DNA of 64,000 bases, taken from assembly GCA_003991915.1 (NCBI GenBank), contig RQTK01000109.1, forward strand, positions 500,407 through 564,406, read 5' to 3'. Position numbers and translations under genes: made by a program. Below the pieces are notes generated by a model, which saw only the letters and a program-made list of their open reading frames with translations, did not search any database and had not been told where the DNA came from. Origin of the DNA: Elysia chlorotica. Its lineage: Eukaryota; Mollusca; Gastropoda; Plakobranchidae. Each line of letters starts with the position of its first letter. The stretch's first letter is position 1. This document shows positions 13,580 through 26,487 of this stretch, piece by piece.

Positions 13580-14855
13580 ACCCCCTGCAAAAAAAAAGAA
13601 AACAACAACACAACAATAGAATCGCACCTTGAACTGAATGCAAATGTCACAAAAAGTTTGAAGCCACCAGGACCTACGAGTATATTTGTATATAAGAAAA
13701 TGATAGTGTTAAAAACAACAACAAAGTGTTGTCAGCCATCTACTTTCTAGTGTTTATGTCAATACATCAAACGGCGAAGGCGACTGCACTACACTATCAT
13801 TATAATGGATTGATAGTGTATGACAAGTCATATTTATTAGCAGTATAAGCGCTATCATTATTATATTGATTGCATATAGAAGAAAAAAGATATAAAAATT
13901 CAATTAGGTAAAATGGAACAAGAGCAACACGAATAAAAGGAAAAAAATGATTATACAACCAGTTATGCACCCTTGACTAAACAATAACTAAGGAAAATTT
14001 TGTTTTATAAGATATTTTTTTTACAGAGAACGACTGCTTGGAAAAATTCAAAATCGAAGAAGATTAGCACTGGAGAAAACAGGGGGCGAAAAAAGGCTTG
14101 GAAACTCATTTACTCTGTGGAATTTTGAAGAAAGAAAGGGCAGATGGGTAGACAGAAAAAAAACCGTTAAGTAGCTCAGCAAATAAACTGATGTCAGACA
14201 AGGAAAATGGAGGCTGGAGCACCTGTTTGAGTGTAAAGTGAACTGGGTTTCCCCTGACACCGCGACCGCTGCGGTGTCTGACAACACGTGAAGAGAAAGA
14301 ATGTGGGAGTGTAATAAACATCACGTTTAGAATTAATATCTTCCTCTGCTTGGCGTGATGTACCACAGAAACGGTCATATCATTGACACGTGAGCTTTTA
14401 GCCCGACATTGAAACGTCCGAGATCCAAAACCTGTGGTTTACATAATAGGCATTTAAAAAAACCAACCTATAAAAAAACTATTTACATACATACATAATC
14501 GTCAGTTCAGGAATTGTGATAATTATGATGAGTTACGTTGGGATCTAACCAAAATATCTGTACCTCTAAAACTATATCAAGCTGAAATCGTTGAAAACCT
14601 CAACCTGTAATACGATTATAAAAAAGGATTAAAATTGATTTTCAGGAATATTTTTTGTGTTCCATTTGAGAAGTATTTTGCTGTTGAAGATAAACTTTTC
14701 TTCAACATTAGAACGACAATGAAGAAATCAGATAATAGCTATTGGAAAAAATTAACGTGGGTCTTCAACTGGCTTTTAACTCCAATGCGTGTGACCCATG
14801 CTTTCAATGTCCAGGAAATCCAGAATATTAATTTTATCCGATTAAAAAATGGCGG
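13580..14855. other. non-coding stretch, nothing recognised
   Basis: No supported gene. A perfect 8-bp stem (GACACCGC/GCGGTGTC) with a 7-base loop occurs at 14256-14278. Short open frames on both strands show no family resemblance. Confidence 0.45.
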
Positions 14856-14859
14856 CGGT

Positions 14860-15615
14860 GATGAGCTGGCTAAGTGATAGAGCGCTGGTCTTCTTTTATT
14901 CGCCAGGGCCATAATTCTACGAAAACATTATTGTCAGATTTTTTCACCAACTGCCAACTCGTCAGGTTGGTGTCCGTTTACTGTGACCGGCTAAGACAAG
15001 TCTTGGTATCCCCACAGTGTCCCTGTGTGGTAGCACCTAAAACTGTCAGACGTCAGTATTGGGAACCGTCCGCCATACGGCCTAGATGTTAACATTAGGC
15101 GCAGGAGGCTTCAAGATTTACAGCTTTAGGCACAGGAGGCTTCAAGATTTACAGCATTAGGCGCAGGAGGCTTCAAGATTTACAGCATTAGGCGCAGGAG
15201 GCTTCAAGATTTACAGCATTAGGCGCAGGAGGCTTCAAGATTTACAGCATTAGGCGCAGGAGGCTTCAAGATTTACAGCATTAGGCGCAGGAGGCTTCAA
15301 GATTTACAGCAATTAGGCGCAGGAGGCTTCAAGATTTACAGCTTTAGGCGCAGGAGGCTTCAAGATTTACAGCATTAGGCGCAGGAGGCTTCAAGATTTA
15401 CAGCATTAGGCGCAGGAGGCTTCAAGATTTACAGCATTAGGCGCAGGAGGCTTCAAGATTTACAGCATTAGGCGCAGGAGGCTTCAAGATTTACAGCATT
15501 AGGCGCAGGAGGCTTCAAGATTTACCGCTTTAGGCGCAGGAGGCTTCAAGATTTACAGCATTAGGCGCAGGAGGCTTCAAGATTTACAGCGCTGCCGTGC
15601 TCGCTGGCAGCGAGA
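14860..15615 (+). mobile_element. tRNA-derived SINE, interrupted by an internal minisatellite
   Basis: The 5' head GGCTAAGTGATAGAGCGCTGG fits an RNA polymerase III A-box. A conserved body follows (TGTGACCGGCTAAGACAAG, then CCCTGTGTGGTAGCAC, then TTGGGAACCGTCCGCCATA). Homologous copies occur at 50925-51140 (plus) and 34862-35176 (minus), which shows it is a dispersed family. The 3' terminal piece (GCTGCCGTGCTCGCTGGCAGC, 15590-15610, a hairpin-forming end) lies after the 31-bp minisatellite. The array therefore appears to have grown inside the element. Confidence 0.7.
15092..15590 (+). repeat. 31-bp minisatellite, about 16 copies
   Basis: The unit is ATTAGGCGCAGGAGGCTTCA followed by AGATTTACAGC (31 bases), repeated head to tail with only a few substitutions (ATTAG or TTTAG, GCGC or GCAC, ACAGC or ACCGC) and one single-base insertion near 15310. 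The high identity suggests recent expansion or continuing homogenisation. Confidence 0.97.
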
Positions 15616-16139
15616 CTAAATTATTACTATGTGAGTATTATCTAATGAAAACACCATCATGCTCAGATCAATGGTTCTACATCCTCCATTTGACCAGTCG
15701 TAATATGTCTTAGTATTTCTTTCTTTCACACTCACTTCTCTCTTCCTGTGCCTCTTCTTTCGTTCTTCGTTTTTATCTTTGGTAAAAAAGACAAGTAATG
15801 AACACTATTTTCTAAGATTTTATCTCAAGTTAATATTTTACAAATTTGACATAGTACCATTTTCCAAATCCACATTCTTCAGGGCGCTGTATTCCCCCTA
15901 TCCAATTTTCTAAAGCAGCTATCTTTGGATGAGACTTGGCAATGAACGTTTTGGCAATGCTTGCCGCTAACACATTAAGGCAGTGTTTTCGTATTGGATT
16001 AAATCTACTTCGATTATTATGATTATTATGAATAAAACAAAAAATGAGAGCCGCCTTTCCTAAACTAGTATCGCAGTAAGAGATACAAAATCAACGCAAA
16101 CTTTAGTTCCTCAATAAAAGGAAGACCTTACTGATCGGA

Positions 16140-16450
16140 GAGAAATAAAATAGCATTTGACAGGGTTCTAATAGAGCTGGCCTTGGTGAGATAGCAGGTT
16201 GGTTCGGCTCTCGCCTCCCCTGTCATCAGCAGATTGTGTTCTGTTCACAAGAAATTGGATTTGTTCACGGAAGTCAGAGGCCAGGTCAGCAGCGGTGTAA
16301 TGAAGGAAGGCCTGGCCCCTACAGGAGATGTGCCGCCTGCAGGAACCGGTGAGCCGCAGGAAGCCTGGAACAGATGGTGCCGACTTGCTTTAGGGGATCA
16401 CCAATAACGTTACTCCCTCATCAGATTCTCACTTCCTTCATTAGCGTAAT
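16140..16450. promoter_or_regulatory. GC-rich patch, candidate enhancer
   Basis: A GC-richer segment with a CAGATG E-box near 16371 and, at its right end, the palindromic homeodomain-like pair CATTAGCGTAATG (about 16439-16451). No coding frame is supported. The regulatory role is inferred from motif content only. Confidence 0.2.
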
Positions 16451-17029
16451 GGTAAAAAGTTGCAGGCGAGAGGGTCAATGCTCTCAGATTTTCTTCATCT
16501 ACTCAAGCATACAGGACAAAAACAATCAATTATATAATTGAAATAGATAGCTGAAGTCTAGCTATATTGCAGAAAAGCAACAAGAAAAGAGGAAAAAAAA
16601 CCCCCCAACAATCCGACAAGTTCTAAAAATCGATGAGATTCTTTTTACTTGTAGGTGATAAGTACTTTCGTGGTTTTCGATTTGTAGACCTAATGCTTAC
16701 AAGGTCTTATTAAGTATTTTAAAAAGGATTGGTTCTTATCCATGTGCCGCATACATCTAACAATCATTGACATAAACTCTTAACCTGTTTTAGAAGATCT
16801 CGGTGTTGTCACGATTTTAATACTAGTCCACAAGAACACCCGTGAGGGCATAGGCGACAGTCTAGTACATGTATTTGCAAATGAAAAATTATGTTAATTT
16901 GATAATCTTATTAACCATTTCATAGGCTATGTAGGTTGTGGTACCAATGAATACATTACATGAATACTTGGTCGATCTCTAATGTGAGATTTTCGACAGT
17001 TACCTTTATTTACTAAAGCGAACTCCTGA

Positions 17030-17225
17030 GGGCCTGACACCCTACTCAAAATATCGATGAAACCCGTGCGCCTCTTTCACTGAAGGGTTTTAATAACAGC
17101 ATCTGTTAATTGTATGAGCCCCCACACAACACCAGAGCGGAGATGCAAGGAGACAAGGCGATCAGCTTGGGATTCAAACTGCAATATCGACATTAGACAC
17201 TGGCGCTCTAGCGACTTATTTTCCG
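17030..17225 (-). mobile_element. possible tRNA-derived SINE
   Basis: Read on the minus strand, GCTAGAGCGCCAGTG resembles a tRNA-type A-box. About 30 bases later GTTTGAATCCC resembles a B-box. A non-tRNA body follows. The spacing fits a tRNA-derived head. There is no second copy of the body in the window to confirm it. Confidence 0.4.
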
Positions 17226-18438
17226 CGGTCCCCGTAAAATGAATGTGACTGTACTAACAAAACGAAGTAAAAGAGGAGCATGCCCAAAGTCTAATCTTTT
17301 CTTCATAGAGGTAAAGACTAGTTTTCTAGTCTTGTGTCAATTTAACTACCTTATTTAGCGCCTGTTTTGACTTAGATTCCTACACGTAGGCAAAACTCAG
17401 AAACTGAGAACATAGGGTTCTCGGATGGCAAACAATATTTTATATAACTAAGCTCTAATCTATATAAATTACGCATTTTTCAACTCTAACAAAACTTAAC
17501 AATTAAATAATCAAAATCTATGAAAATAAATTTCCGAAATATTCAAAAGCACAATCTTCCCCTTTTGCCGCTCTATCGAACCTATCACAAAATTGTCGTT
17601 TTGAAAAATAACACAAAAAGAGCACCCATACCCATGGAACAAGACCACAAAATACGAATCTATCTAGTATTTCAGAAAAAAAGATAGTAAAAACAACACG
17701 AAAGGAAACTACATAGCCCTAATCATGCTGTACCTCTCCTCTGTAGAAATGTATAAATAGACTGATTAAACATGTACCAATACTTATAAGAGCAAATCGA
17801 TAATTTCTGGGTTAAACAACGATTTGAATTGTTGCGGAAAAGATGAAGGATTTAATGATCTATCGTCTTATGTCTCTCTCACTGCTTTGTTGTAGAAAAT
17901 CGTTTTCTTAATTAGAGCATAAATCTCTCCTAAATTCAGACAACCTTGCAATTATTACACGTCATCACTTTGAAGTATCAATCTAAAAGGACGCGTCTGT
18001 GTCTTTATTTTAAATATCAGCTTATCCTCAAGGACAAAGAGTAGATAATAAACGTAATAGATCACGACCAAGTTAATGTGAATATTGCTGATACTCTCAC
18101 ACGGTTTGAACTGCCTGTGATACTGACCGCTTCGGTCACGAACTTTTTATCAGAAGAGTTATCAAATCAAAGGTGTGAACATGACAATTACAAGACATAC
18201 TTACAGACATCATGTTCATGTTGAATAAGCCACCGCAATGAAGGTGAACTCTGCCGCTCTAGCTATCGGTTAATTATTATCTATCATTTTCCTGTTTATC
18301 TTCTTTCTTTCATCAATGACTGAAATCAGTACATTTCTCTACAATCGCGTATTTTATATATTCAAATTTACAAAGTCTACACATATTTCAACATAATTAT
18401 TACTCAACTGTGTAATAACAATAATAAAAATAGTAAAA

Positions 18439-18440
<2 letters not shown>

Positions 18441-18533
<93 letters not shown>

Positions 18534-18534
18534 A
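18441..18534. repeat. (AAT)n followed by (AAG)n
   Basis: A pure AAT run (18441-18504) changes directly into an AAG run (about 18502-18534). The minus-strand poly-Leu/Phe frame across it is an artefact of the repeat. Confidence 0.97.
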
Positions 18535-20690
18535 ACAACGGTAACAATACATTCTTAAACCAACCTATTAAACTACAATAAACAGTCAAACAATCAATAA
18601 ATCAATAAGCCAATCCAATCAACCACCCAATCGCAAAACCTTTTTTTGCTTGCATCTTAAGATTTATGTTTATGGGTACATTGTGCATTCTATTGTATTT
18701 ATCTCTCTGGATATGACGTTTTTAAGTATGAAATCAAATTAGGTATCTATCTATTTTTCATCTAAGTTTACAGCACCGCTGTTCTGACTACTCCAAGTTC
18801 ACAAACATCTGATATGAAGATATGTAGTACATGCCTAGACCTTTCAATATGTATTTGCCAATAAGAAACCGATTTACTGATTTTCTAGCAATTGACGGAT
18901 CACTGAATTCGGGGTTAGAGCCACGACCTACTTAGTTCAAAGTAAATCAGAGGTGTGAAAAGTTTAATAATTGACTGGTAATCTTTAAAAACGATCGTCA
19001 TATGTTACGCATGGATGATAGACAGGGCATGTATGTAATAAATGTAGGCATAACCATTCAGTAAGTTATAGTGTAGCCATACAGTAAAAATCCGTCATAA
19101 ATCTAGTCCAATATTGCCCATCCTAAGCTCTGGGTTGACTATGCTCTTTATTTGTGCCTAAAACTCGTGCAATGCCTTCTCCGCGTGGGACCCTATTAAT
19201 TTTCCGGCTGGGAAGATCTTATATTGGGTGGTCTACGCCTTTAGCAGTGGATGAAGAAGACAAGTGGGATTTAAAAAGGAAGACTCACTCTATAAAGACG
19301 GAGCTTTCACTTTGAACAAAGGGATCGGGTTTTTCCTTCATAGATTTTTTTGCTAAGGCACACATATGATTCAGAGGCAGAATACAATGGTTACTTTAGA
19401 AGTCGATTAAACTAGATCACGTTTTTGTTTTATCCAATCCAGTCAACTGCCTTCTAGAGATCGAACACTGCTTGAAAGGTGTGAGAAACAGTCAGTGCAC
19501 TAAAAGGAAATACATGTATACTGTACTGCTGGCAATACTAAACATGTTTATGTGTCAGATTCAGTCAAGATTACTGAAGGTATAATCAAGACAAACTGAG
19601 AGCGGTGAATTGAAGTTTGAATTGTTATTACTATCTAGTAACCGTCGAAGGAATAAATACTCAATGAGGAAAAAATTGCTTAAAAGTACTTTTTAACGGT
19701 TTATACGACCAGTAATGAAGTTTCGAATGAATGGCATGTAAAGAATTAACCTGTCCGTTTTCGCTCCAATCGCTGATTAAAAAACCCCAACAAAAAACAG
19801 AACACCAACCAATTTATATCAACAGAAAGGAAAAGTTCAGATTTGTACATAAATCATGCAGTTAAAAATAAATACGTGTATCTACATTACCGTGGACTAC
19901 TTTCAATGAAAATTATGGAATGAGTCCAAGGTGCGACTTTATATGCAAACTTAAAAAAAATTTTAAACATAAAAAAATTACAGTTAAAATACACAGTTTT
20001 TATAATTTTTTTCTATAGGTTTGACAATAAAACAAAAAGTATTGAAAAATAAAATAAACAAAAATATATAAAAACAGTAACGAAACAAAAAGCGCCACAA
20101 ATACCAAACAAGAAAGTGCTTTAGAAATCTGAGTGCTCTATAGTTACCAAAAATGTTCTAATGAAATTAATCGTGTATTTGAATAATAATTATTGCTTCG
20201 CGACTTCACTGTATAATTTAAACAAAATTCAGGAAAAAAGCGTGATATGAACATTTACGAGATGTAAATTTCCTGAAAGTTGATTTCGATTGGATGGTTT
20301 TCTTTTTTCTGCTATCGGAGATAATCAATTATATAAAAAAAATTTACCAGACTGTGTTACGTAACTGACACTACTATCCGTTTTACGTGTCATCGACAAC
20401 TTTAGTGAGGCTTGATCTATATATCTCAAGGTGTTGCTTTACCTGTTAATGAAAAAAAAGATATACGCTCTAAGAATATCTTCTTCTTTTCGAATGTTAT
20501 TTGAACTTTCCGCATTCGCCAATAATAATTATGATTTTTTATTTCCCTTAAGGTCTTTGTGGACAAGTTTTTTTTTAATAAGATAGGGATGAAGTAGTCA
20601 GAAGGATGTTGCCTTCCTCATTTCAATCTCTTTGAAGTGGTATTGAAGACATTATCATAATGGTGGGTTTACTGTTTTATTGATCTAATA
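18535..20690. other. non-coding stretch, nothing recognised
   Basis: AT-rich DNA without any exon, RNA gene or repeat family that I can support. Confidence 0.5.
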
Positions 20691-20695
20691 ATCTT

Positions 20696-20882
20696 TGAAG
20701 AAATATGAAGAGCTAGTGATGCTACCTTGCAATAGTGGAAATGACTAAAAGATCGTGTATAAAATGAAACTCTTTCAATACTTTTTTATTGAAGAAATAT
20801 GAAGAGCTAGTGATGCTACCTTGCAACAGTGGAAATGACTAAAAGACCGTATAAAATGAAACTCTTTCAATACTTTTTTTCT
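20696..20882. repeat. 94-bp tandem duplication
   Basis: Two adjacent copies, starting at 20696 and 20790 (tgaagaaatatgaagagcta in each). They differ by a few substitutions and a short deletion (gatcgtgtataaaa against gaccgtataaaa). No coding content. Confidence 0.93.
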
Positions 20883-21210
20883 TTCATTTTAAGGCCAAAT
20901 TACTTTTACCTCTGTATTCTAATAACATTTATTCTTGACTGACTTGATAGGTAGTTTAACACCATGGGCATCACAAAGGCACATAACAAATTTAGATTGA
21001 ACATCGTCCTCATCATTACCATCCTCTTTAAGTTTACAGTTTGTTTCTTTTGAGACTATGCTCTAACCAAAATTTTTAAACAACACAATCATGTTTTTTA
21101 AATCCTGAACAAATAGCCCAAAGGCTATTCCTCCGGCACTATTGGTTGTGATAGCTTTTTCATATGGAACCATAATTTTATTATGATGTGTTTCTCAAGG
21201 TGGCACCAAA

Positions 21211-21274
<64 letters not shown>

Positions 21275-21640
21275 NNNNNNNNNNNNNNNNNNNNNNNNNN
21301 NNNNNNNNNNNNNNNNNNNNNNNNNNNNNNNNNNNNNNNNNNNNNNNNNNNNNNNNNNNNNNNNNNNNNNNNNNNNNNNNNNNNNNNNNNNNNNNNNNNN
21401 NNNNNNNNNNNNNNNNNNNNNNNNNNNNNNNNNNNNNNNNNNNNNNNNNNNNNNNNNNNNNNNNNNNNNNNNNNNNNNNNNNNNNNNNNNNNNNNNNNNN
21501 NNNNNNNNNNNNNNNNNNNNNNNNNNNNNNNNNNNNNNNNNNNNNNNNNNNNNNNNNNNNNNNNNNNNNNNNNNNNNNNNNNNNNNNNNNNNNNNNNNNN
21601 NNNNNNNNNNNNNNNNNNNNNNNNNNATCATCATCACCAC

Positions 21641-21694
<54 letters not shown>
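21211..21694. repeat. (ATT)n - assembly gap - (ATC)n
   Basis: An ATT run (21211-21274) enters a block of 352 undetermined bases (21275-21626), and the sequence resumes in an ATC run (21627-21694). The gap was probably caused by the long trinucleotide array. Frames crossing the gap are meaningless. Confidence 0.97.
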
Positions 21695-21695
<1 letters not shown>

Positions 21696-22970
21696 GTCAT
21701 CCCCATTGATTATCACCTCCAACGACTATAACAACGACAACAGTAATATAAATAATGAATAATGTTCACAATAAAGCTAAAATCGTGGCTCAGAAAAGAA
21801 TGACTGAGGAACGAAATGATTTATTCAACAATCAGGACATCCACATTACAAAAAAAACAACAACACGAAAAGTAGGCGGGAAAAATGTACAAGTTGTTAT
21901 TATAAAAACAAAAAAGAATTATTATGCCAACGCATTTCACATGTACCGACACATCAAAATTGGTAGCGTAAAATGATCGCCCAATCTTTTCCTCTTTTAC
22001 CCGTGGTTTAACCTTTGTTTCCAATGTCGCTGCTTCCTCACACTCTCCATTTCTGGACTGACACAAGCAGACATAATGAAAACAATAATAATTTACAAAC
22101 TATCTTTTTTCTCATCCTGCGTTGCCTTCTAGATCTTTGATTTCCAGCTTTATAACATTCACCCTTTCTCGTTTAACTTTCTCTCTCACTCTCTCCTTCT
22201 ACCTTTCTCTGTCTATTTCTCTCTCTTCTCTTCTCTTCTCTCTCTCTCTCCCTCTCTCTCTCTCTCCCCTCCCCTATCACTCTACCACAGATACACACAC
22301 ACACATACATACATATATATATATATACACACACATATGTGTGTGTGTGTGTTTTCACTAGATATTTGCTATTTATAATAATACACCTCTGAAGGTTAGT
22401 TGCTTGGTTTTTTGTGTGTGTTATACTTTCCCTTCTTCTTCTTAACTCTTTCTGATACAGGTGCATTGCATTAGCGATATTTTTGGCTTGAAACTCGTAT
22501 GTTTTGATCTGATTCCAATACTCTGTCTTTCATCCTTTTATCCTCATACTCATTCTAACTCTAGCACTGTTGATGACTGTGTAACTTGATCTCATAACAT
22601 TATAAGATGCTTAAGCCTTTAAAGTCACCCAGGACAATGAATAAACAAACCTGACTCCCTATCGACATTTTCCACCAGAGCAGCTTAGCAACAACAAAGG
22701 CTTTTTGGCAATTCAATTGTTTTTACTAACTATGTTACACTCTAAAGGCATCTAAAATAAATAAAAAGATGGAAAACAAAAATATGATGTTCAATCCACT
22801 GATTGGTAATGATTATTTTCGTACGTATGAAAACTTTCAACGTTGGATTTTTGTCTCTGGTCACACATAGTTTTACCTGCTGTCTCGTTCTTTCTTTCTC
22901 TGTCGCTATCTGACTGTATTTCTGTCAGTAAGTCCGTCTGTCTGTCTTTCTTCGTGTCCTTTTCTCTTCT
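21695..22970. other. non-coding stretch with CT-rich and CA-type microsatellites
   Basis: CT-rich sequence at about 22165-22266 is followed by CA, AT and GT dinucleotide runs at about 22290-22352. No supported gene. Confidence 0.6.
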
Positions 22971-22979
22971 ACCAGTAAC

Positions 22980-23033
22980 TGTCTGTCTGTCTGTCTGTTT
23001 GTCTGTCTATCTGTCTGTCTGTGCCCCCCTCCC

Positions 23034-23087
<54 letters not shown>
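22980..23087. repeat. (CTGT)n and (CT)n microsatellites
   Basis: A tetranucleotide CTGT run (about 22980-23022) is followed after a short C-rich spacer by a pure TC run (about 23037-23087). Confidence 0.95.
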
Positions 23088-23092
<5 letters not shown>

Positions 23093-23761
23093 TGTGCACC
23101 TTTCTCTCTCATGTACCAATTGATTCATGAACTTATCTTTTATGATTAGAACATCAGGCTGCCACAGATAGGCAAATATTTATAATACACGGAATCTACA
23201 TATCTGTCACATTTTTCCTATGTGGTTCTAAACAGTTGCTTACTATGGCAAATACAGATTTCAGTGTTCCACACGTACGTCATATAGCACATGAAAAGCC
23301 CCTATAGAAGCCAATGCTGATTTGATGTTTATAATATATAAAATACACATCATATTCACAAAATTTTAATTTTCTGTCAAGCACAAGGATAAATGTTATG
23401 GTGAAACCAAATGAAGCGACTTTAGATCATGATTTCTTGAAGCACAAACTGTTTATAACGTTCAATAATAAACACCCAAATACAAAATGATAGAAAGAAG
23501 AATTATACTTACATTTTTTTTGAATATATTTCTCAGCATGAGCTAGTACGTCAACGTTCAGATATTTATAAATCCCATACAGTGCATGATTATTTCATAA
23601 GCTTTGAATTTGAAAACAAATGAAATTCCTGCAAAGCACATCGTCCTCAAGACCAAAAAAGACAATCATTCAGAAACATTAATAATAGCAACAGTTAAAT
23701 AAATTGATAAATTAACAACCAAAAGTATATAATAATTATAATAATGATAATAATAATAATG

Positions 23762-23807
<46 letters not shown>

Positions 23808-25411
23808 TAATGTTTCAAGTGCGTTATGATTTATCCTTTACAACTTTTAAGGAATACTCTTTAAATAAGAATATAAGAATTTGTGGAAAGTAACATTAAT
23901 TAGAAAAATATTTTACTAATAAAATTAGAATAGCAAGAAAACAAGCGCAAACAAGCAGTACATTTTTATGCAAACACACGTATACGCTGCCATTAATTTT
24001 TCAAAACTGAATAAACTGTTGTCAGGAAACAATATTGTGAAATGAGTCTCCGTTGAAAGATAATAATTATGGAATAAACTCAAATGAAATAAAAACAAAT
24101 CATGTTGACCACATGTACACCCATTTATAAATAATAACACTTATCTTGGCGCTCTCTCAAACACACAAAACCCCCTAAACTAACAAAAAAAAAATAAACA
24201 GACAACAAAAACCAGAAATCTTAAAGCCCCCAAAACATGTTGAACATGGGTCTATCCACAAACTGAATGTGCCAGCGTAAAAAGAAAATATGAGAAGACG
24301 ACTTCTACAAATATATTTACCATCACAATATTTCACACTACCTGAGCACAAAAAGCTAGTATGTACAGTAGTCTGGCTAAGTATGCCTGTGTAATAAAAC
24401 ATATGTACAAGATGAAAAGTATATCTATTTAAGTGGAACGTAAAGCAGTACGGAATCTAACAGGAACAAAATGTACATATTTCCATAATGTATGACTTTC
24501 TCTTAAGTTACAATCCCAATCATGTGGGATTCTTATTGAGTTAATGTCTCCTAAAAACTGAGTATAGTTATGCCTCTATTAAACAGGTTGAGGCCTTTAC
24601 AATGGAACTCTGATGGCTGGTACATTTAACACGAGCCTTGGCAACCTTTAGTCTAATTTAGATTTTGCATTGTCCTTGTGACATCAGGATCAACTTCATT
24701 GTCCACGGACTAGCATTTTGTGTTTCAAACACCTCTTTCTTAAAGTAGCTCCGCTTTTTGCGACAAGTCTTAAAATTGTGTGTACAATTTCTCTTGAACA
24801 TAATCACACAATTCAATTATCTCTTTCAGTTCAGACCTCGTAATGCGTACATTATGCTCGCAACATCCGGCAGATATAACTTCAATTCAAGTAAATTTAT
24901 CATACTGATTACGTTCTAGGGAAAGTCAAGTGTTGAATACATTTTTATAGAAAATGCTAACTTACTAAAAGTAGGTATCAGTTTTCCAGACATAAATATA
25001 CCTCCTTTTGACTCTCCTTATCATGATACATGTAGTAGCAAACTATGAACCTACTTGGAGACACGACGATTAAAAATTAAAGAAAATATTGTAGATTCTG
25101 CGGCAACCATGTTCTTCTCGGGGTCGATAACATTTTCTGTTCCTTTTCCTAATTTTCAACAGAAAACGCATTGAATTACATCGTGGTATCTCGAGTTCTG
25201 AGAATGAACGTATCATAGTTCACTGATATGTAGTTTCATTATTGAGATTAAGTCATCAAGTTAATGAAATAACGGAGACACTAGCGCACAAAGTTTTTGT
25301 TTATCTTCCATTGTATGTCAAGTCAGTTGTTCTCGAAGATTTACACGACACGTCTTTGTATCTCTCTGGGCTCTGTGAGATGATATTATTGCACTGTAGA
25401 AGTCAACAGCG
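23088..25411. other. region downstream of the Ig gene, including (AAT)n at 23731-23815
   Basis: This stretch follows the stop codon of the minus-strand Ig gene, so its right end should include the 3' untranslated region. I did not find an unambiguous minus-strand AATAAA signal within the first kilobase after the stop. No other gene is supported. Confidence 0.5.
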
Positions 25412-25629
25412 TCACGTAGCCCAGCAGGTGCCCCCCACAAAGTTGGCCCAGTTGCTGAGCACGCTGGTCACGCAGGCAACAGATATGAGAATTTCCAGGG
25501 CAGCTGGAGGCGACCAGAGACCGCGCCCCCCATTCTCTGCCCCCATCCCCTGCTCCTCGTCCCGGTCGAAGCGATCGTGCCTGGGCTTGGCGATGTCGTA
25601 TCTGTCCTCCTTGGAGTTTTTCTCTGTGC
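25412..25629 (-). CDS. terminal coding exon: charged spacer and C-terminal hydrophobic (GPI-type) signal
   Basis: The acceptor is CTCTCCTTTAG followed by GCACAGAG, and the first two bases complete a Gly codon (phase 1). The exon encodes GTEKNSKEDRYD, a stretch rich in Arg, Asp and Glu, then ENGGRG, and finally about 22 hydrophobic residues (ALEILISVACVTSVLSNWANFV) ending seven residues before the TGA stop at 25414-25412. A hydrophobic segment at the extreme C-terminus without a cytoplasmic tail is the usual form of a GPI-attachment signal; small residues in the ENGG region could be the cleavage site. A single-pass anchor with almost no tail is the alternative. A plus-strand open frame covers the same bases but lacks family resemblance and is a shadow. 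Confidence 0.82.
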
Positions 25630-25760
25630 CTAAAGGAGAGAAGGCGGAGCACAATCATAACAAAACAACTAACTCGAAATTGTTCAAATAAAAGTATTAA
25701 ACGTATCGTGGATAACACGACACAATTCTTATATATTTGAAAATCGATAAATCACTAAGT

Positions 25761-25819
25761 CCGCGCGCACGCACGCGCGTGCTTGTGTGTGTGTGTGTGT
25801 GTGTGTGTGATGTGTGTGT
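25761..25819. repeat. alternating purine-pyrimidine tract (CG/CA then (TG)n)
   Basis: GCGCGCACGCACGCGCGTGC runs into a TG run (25784-25809). Such alternating tracts can adopt Z-DNA. It lies about 130 bases upstream of the terminal exon acceptor of the Ig gene, inside its last intron. Confidence 0.85.
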
Positions 25820-25936
25820 TTGGTTGAACCGAGAACATGCCTTATTTGAGGTTGACTGAATATTTTAGGCATGTCTTGAGAATTATCAGTTTCCGAGTTG
25901 CGCTATAAAAATGTATACGTTTGCAGAATGAGAGAG

Positions 25937-25938
<2 letters not shown>

Positions 25939-25983
<45 letters not shown>
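25939..25983. repeat. (GA)n microsatellite in the last intron
   Basis: An AG run, read directly from the sequence. Confidence 0.95.
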
Positions 25984-25993
<10 letters not shown>

Positions 25994-26487
25994 TAAAGAG
26001 AGAGATAGATTTTTTAATATTTGAAGCTAAAATAAAAAACAAAACAAAAACAATAAAAAACTAGAAAATAACCAGCACGTATCATAGATTCTGGGTTTCC
26101 AAGAAAATTACAGATTTCTCAAAAGACATACTCTATGCGTTTAAGTAAATATCAATATTAATATGTTTTACGAATAACAGGTTGCCCATGAGAGGGGACG
26201 ACAGATAGAGATAAAAAAAAAAGATACGGTGGAGGTTACTGGTGAATTTGGAACAGATATAGTAAACACATAAATAATAACACTCAATTAAATGTAATTT
26301 CTTTCTGTCTATACGGCGTTGACAATTACTCCATAAACAGCTATTTGTATATTTGATGCTTCTGTCTATTTACTTTCCATTTCCAATATTATACAAACCG
26401 CATTTTTATCAATTAGTCTGCCTGCCATCCGTTTAAATTACATCTTTATGTTCATTTTATTTATCTATCTATCTATCTATTAGTTTA

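Larger units (their letters stand above)
15616..18420. other. non-coding stretch with possible SINE and GC-rich patch
   Basis: No supported gene. A perfect 8-bp stem with a TTTT loop (AAGACTAG/CTAGTCTT) is at 17314-17333. The GC-rich patch at 16140-16450 and the SINE-like segment at 17030-17225 are listed separately. Confidence 0.5.

Noticed and set aside
15092..15590. 31-bp direct repeats resembling a CRISPR array
   Set aside because: The units abut with no spacers and the context is a eukaryotic SINE, so it is a minisatellite.
21125..21731. Frames of 150-193 codons
   Set aside because: They cross undetermined bases and triplet repeats.
25242..25691. 149-codon plus-strand open frame
   Set aside because: Antisense shadow of the terminal Ig-gene exon; no family resemblance and no splice or start context.
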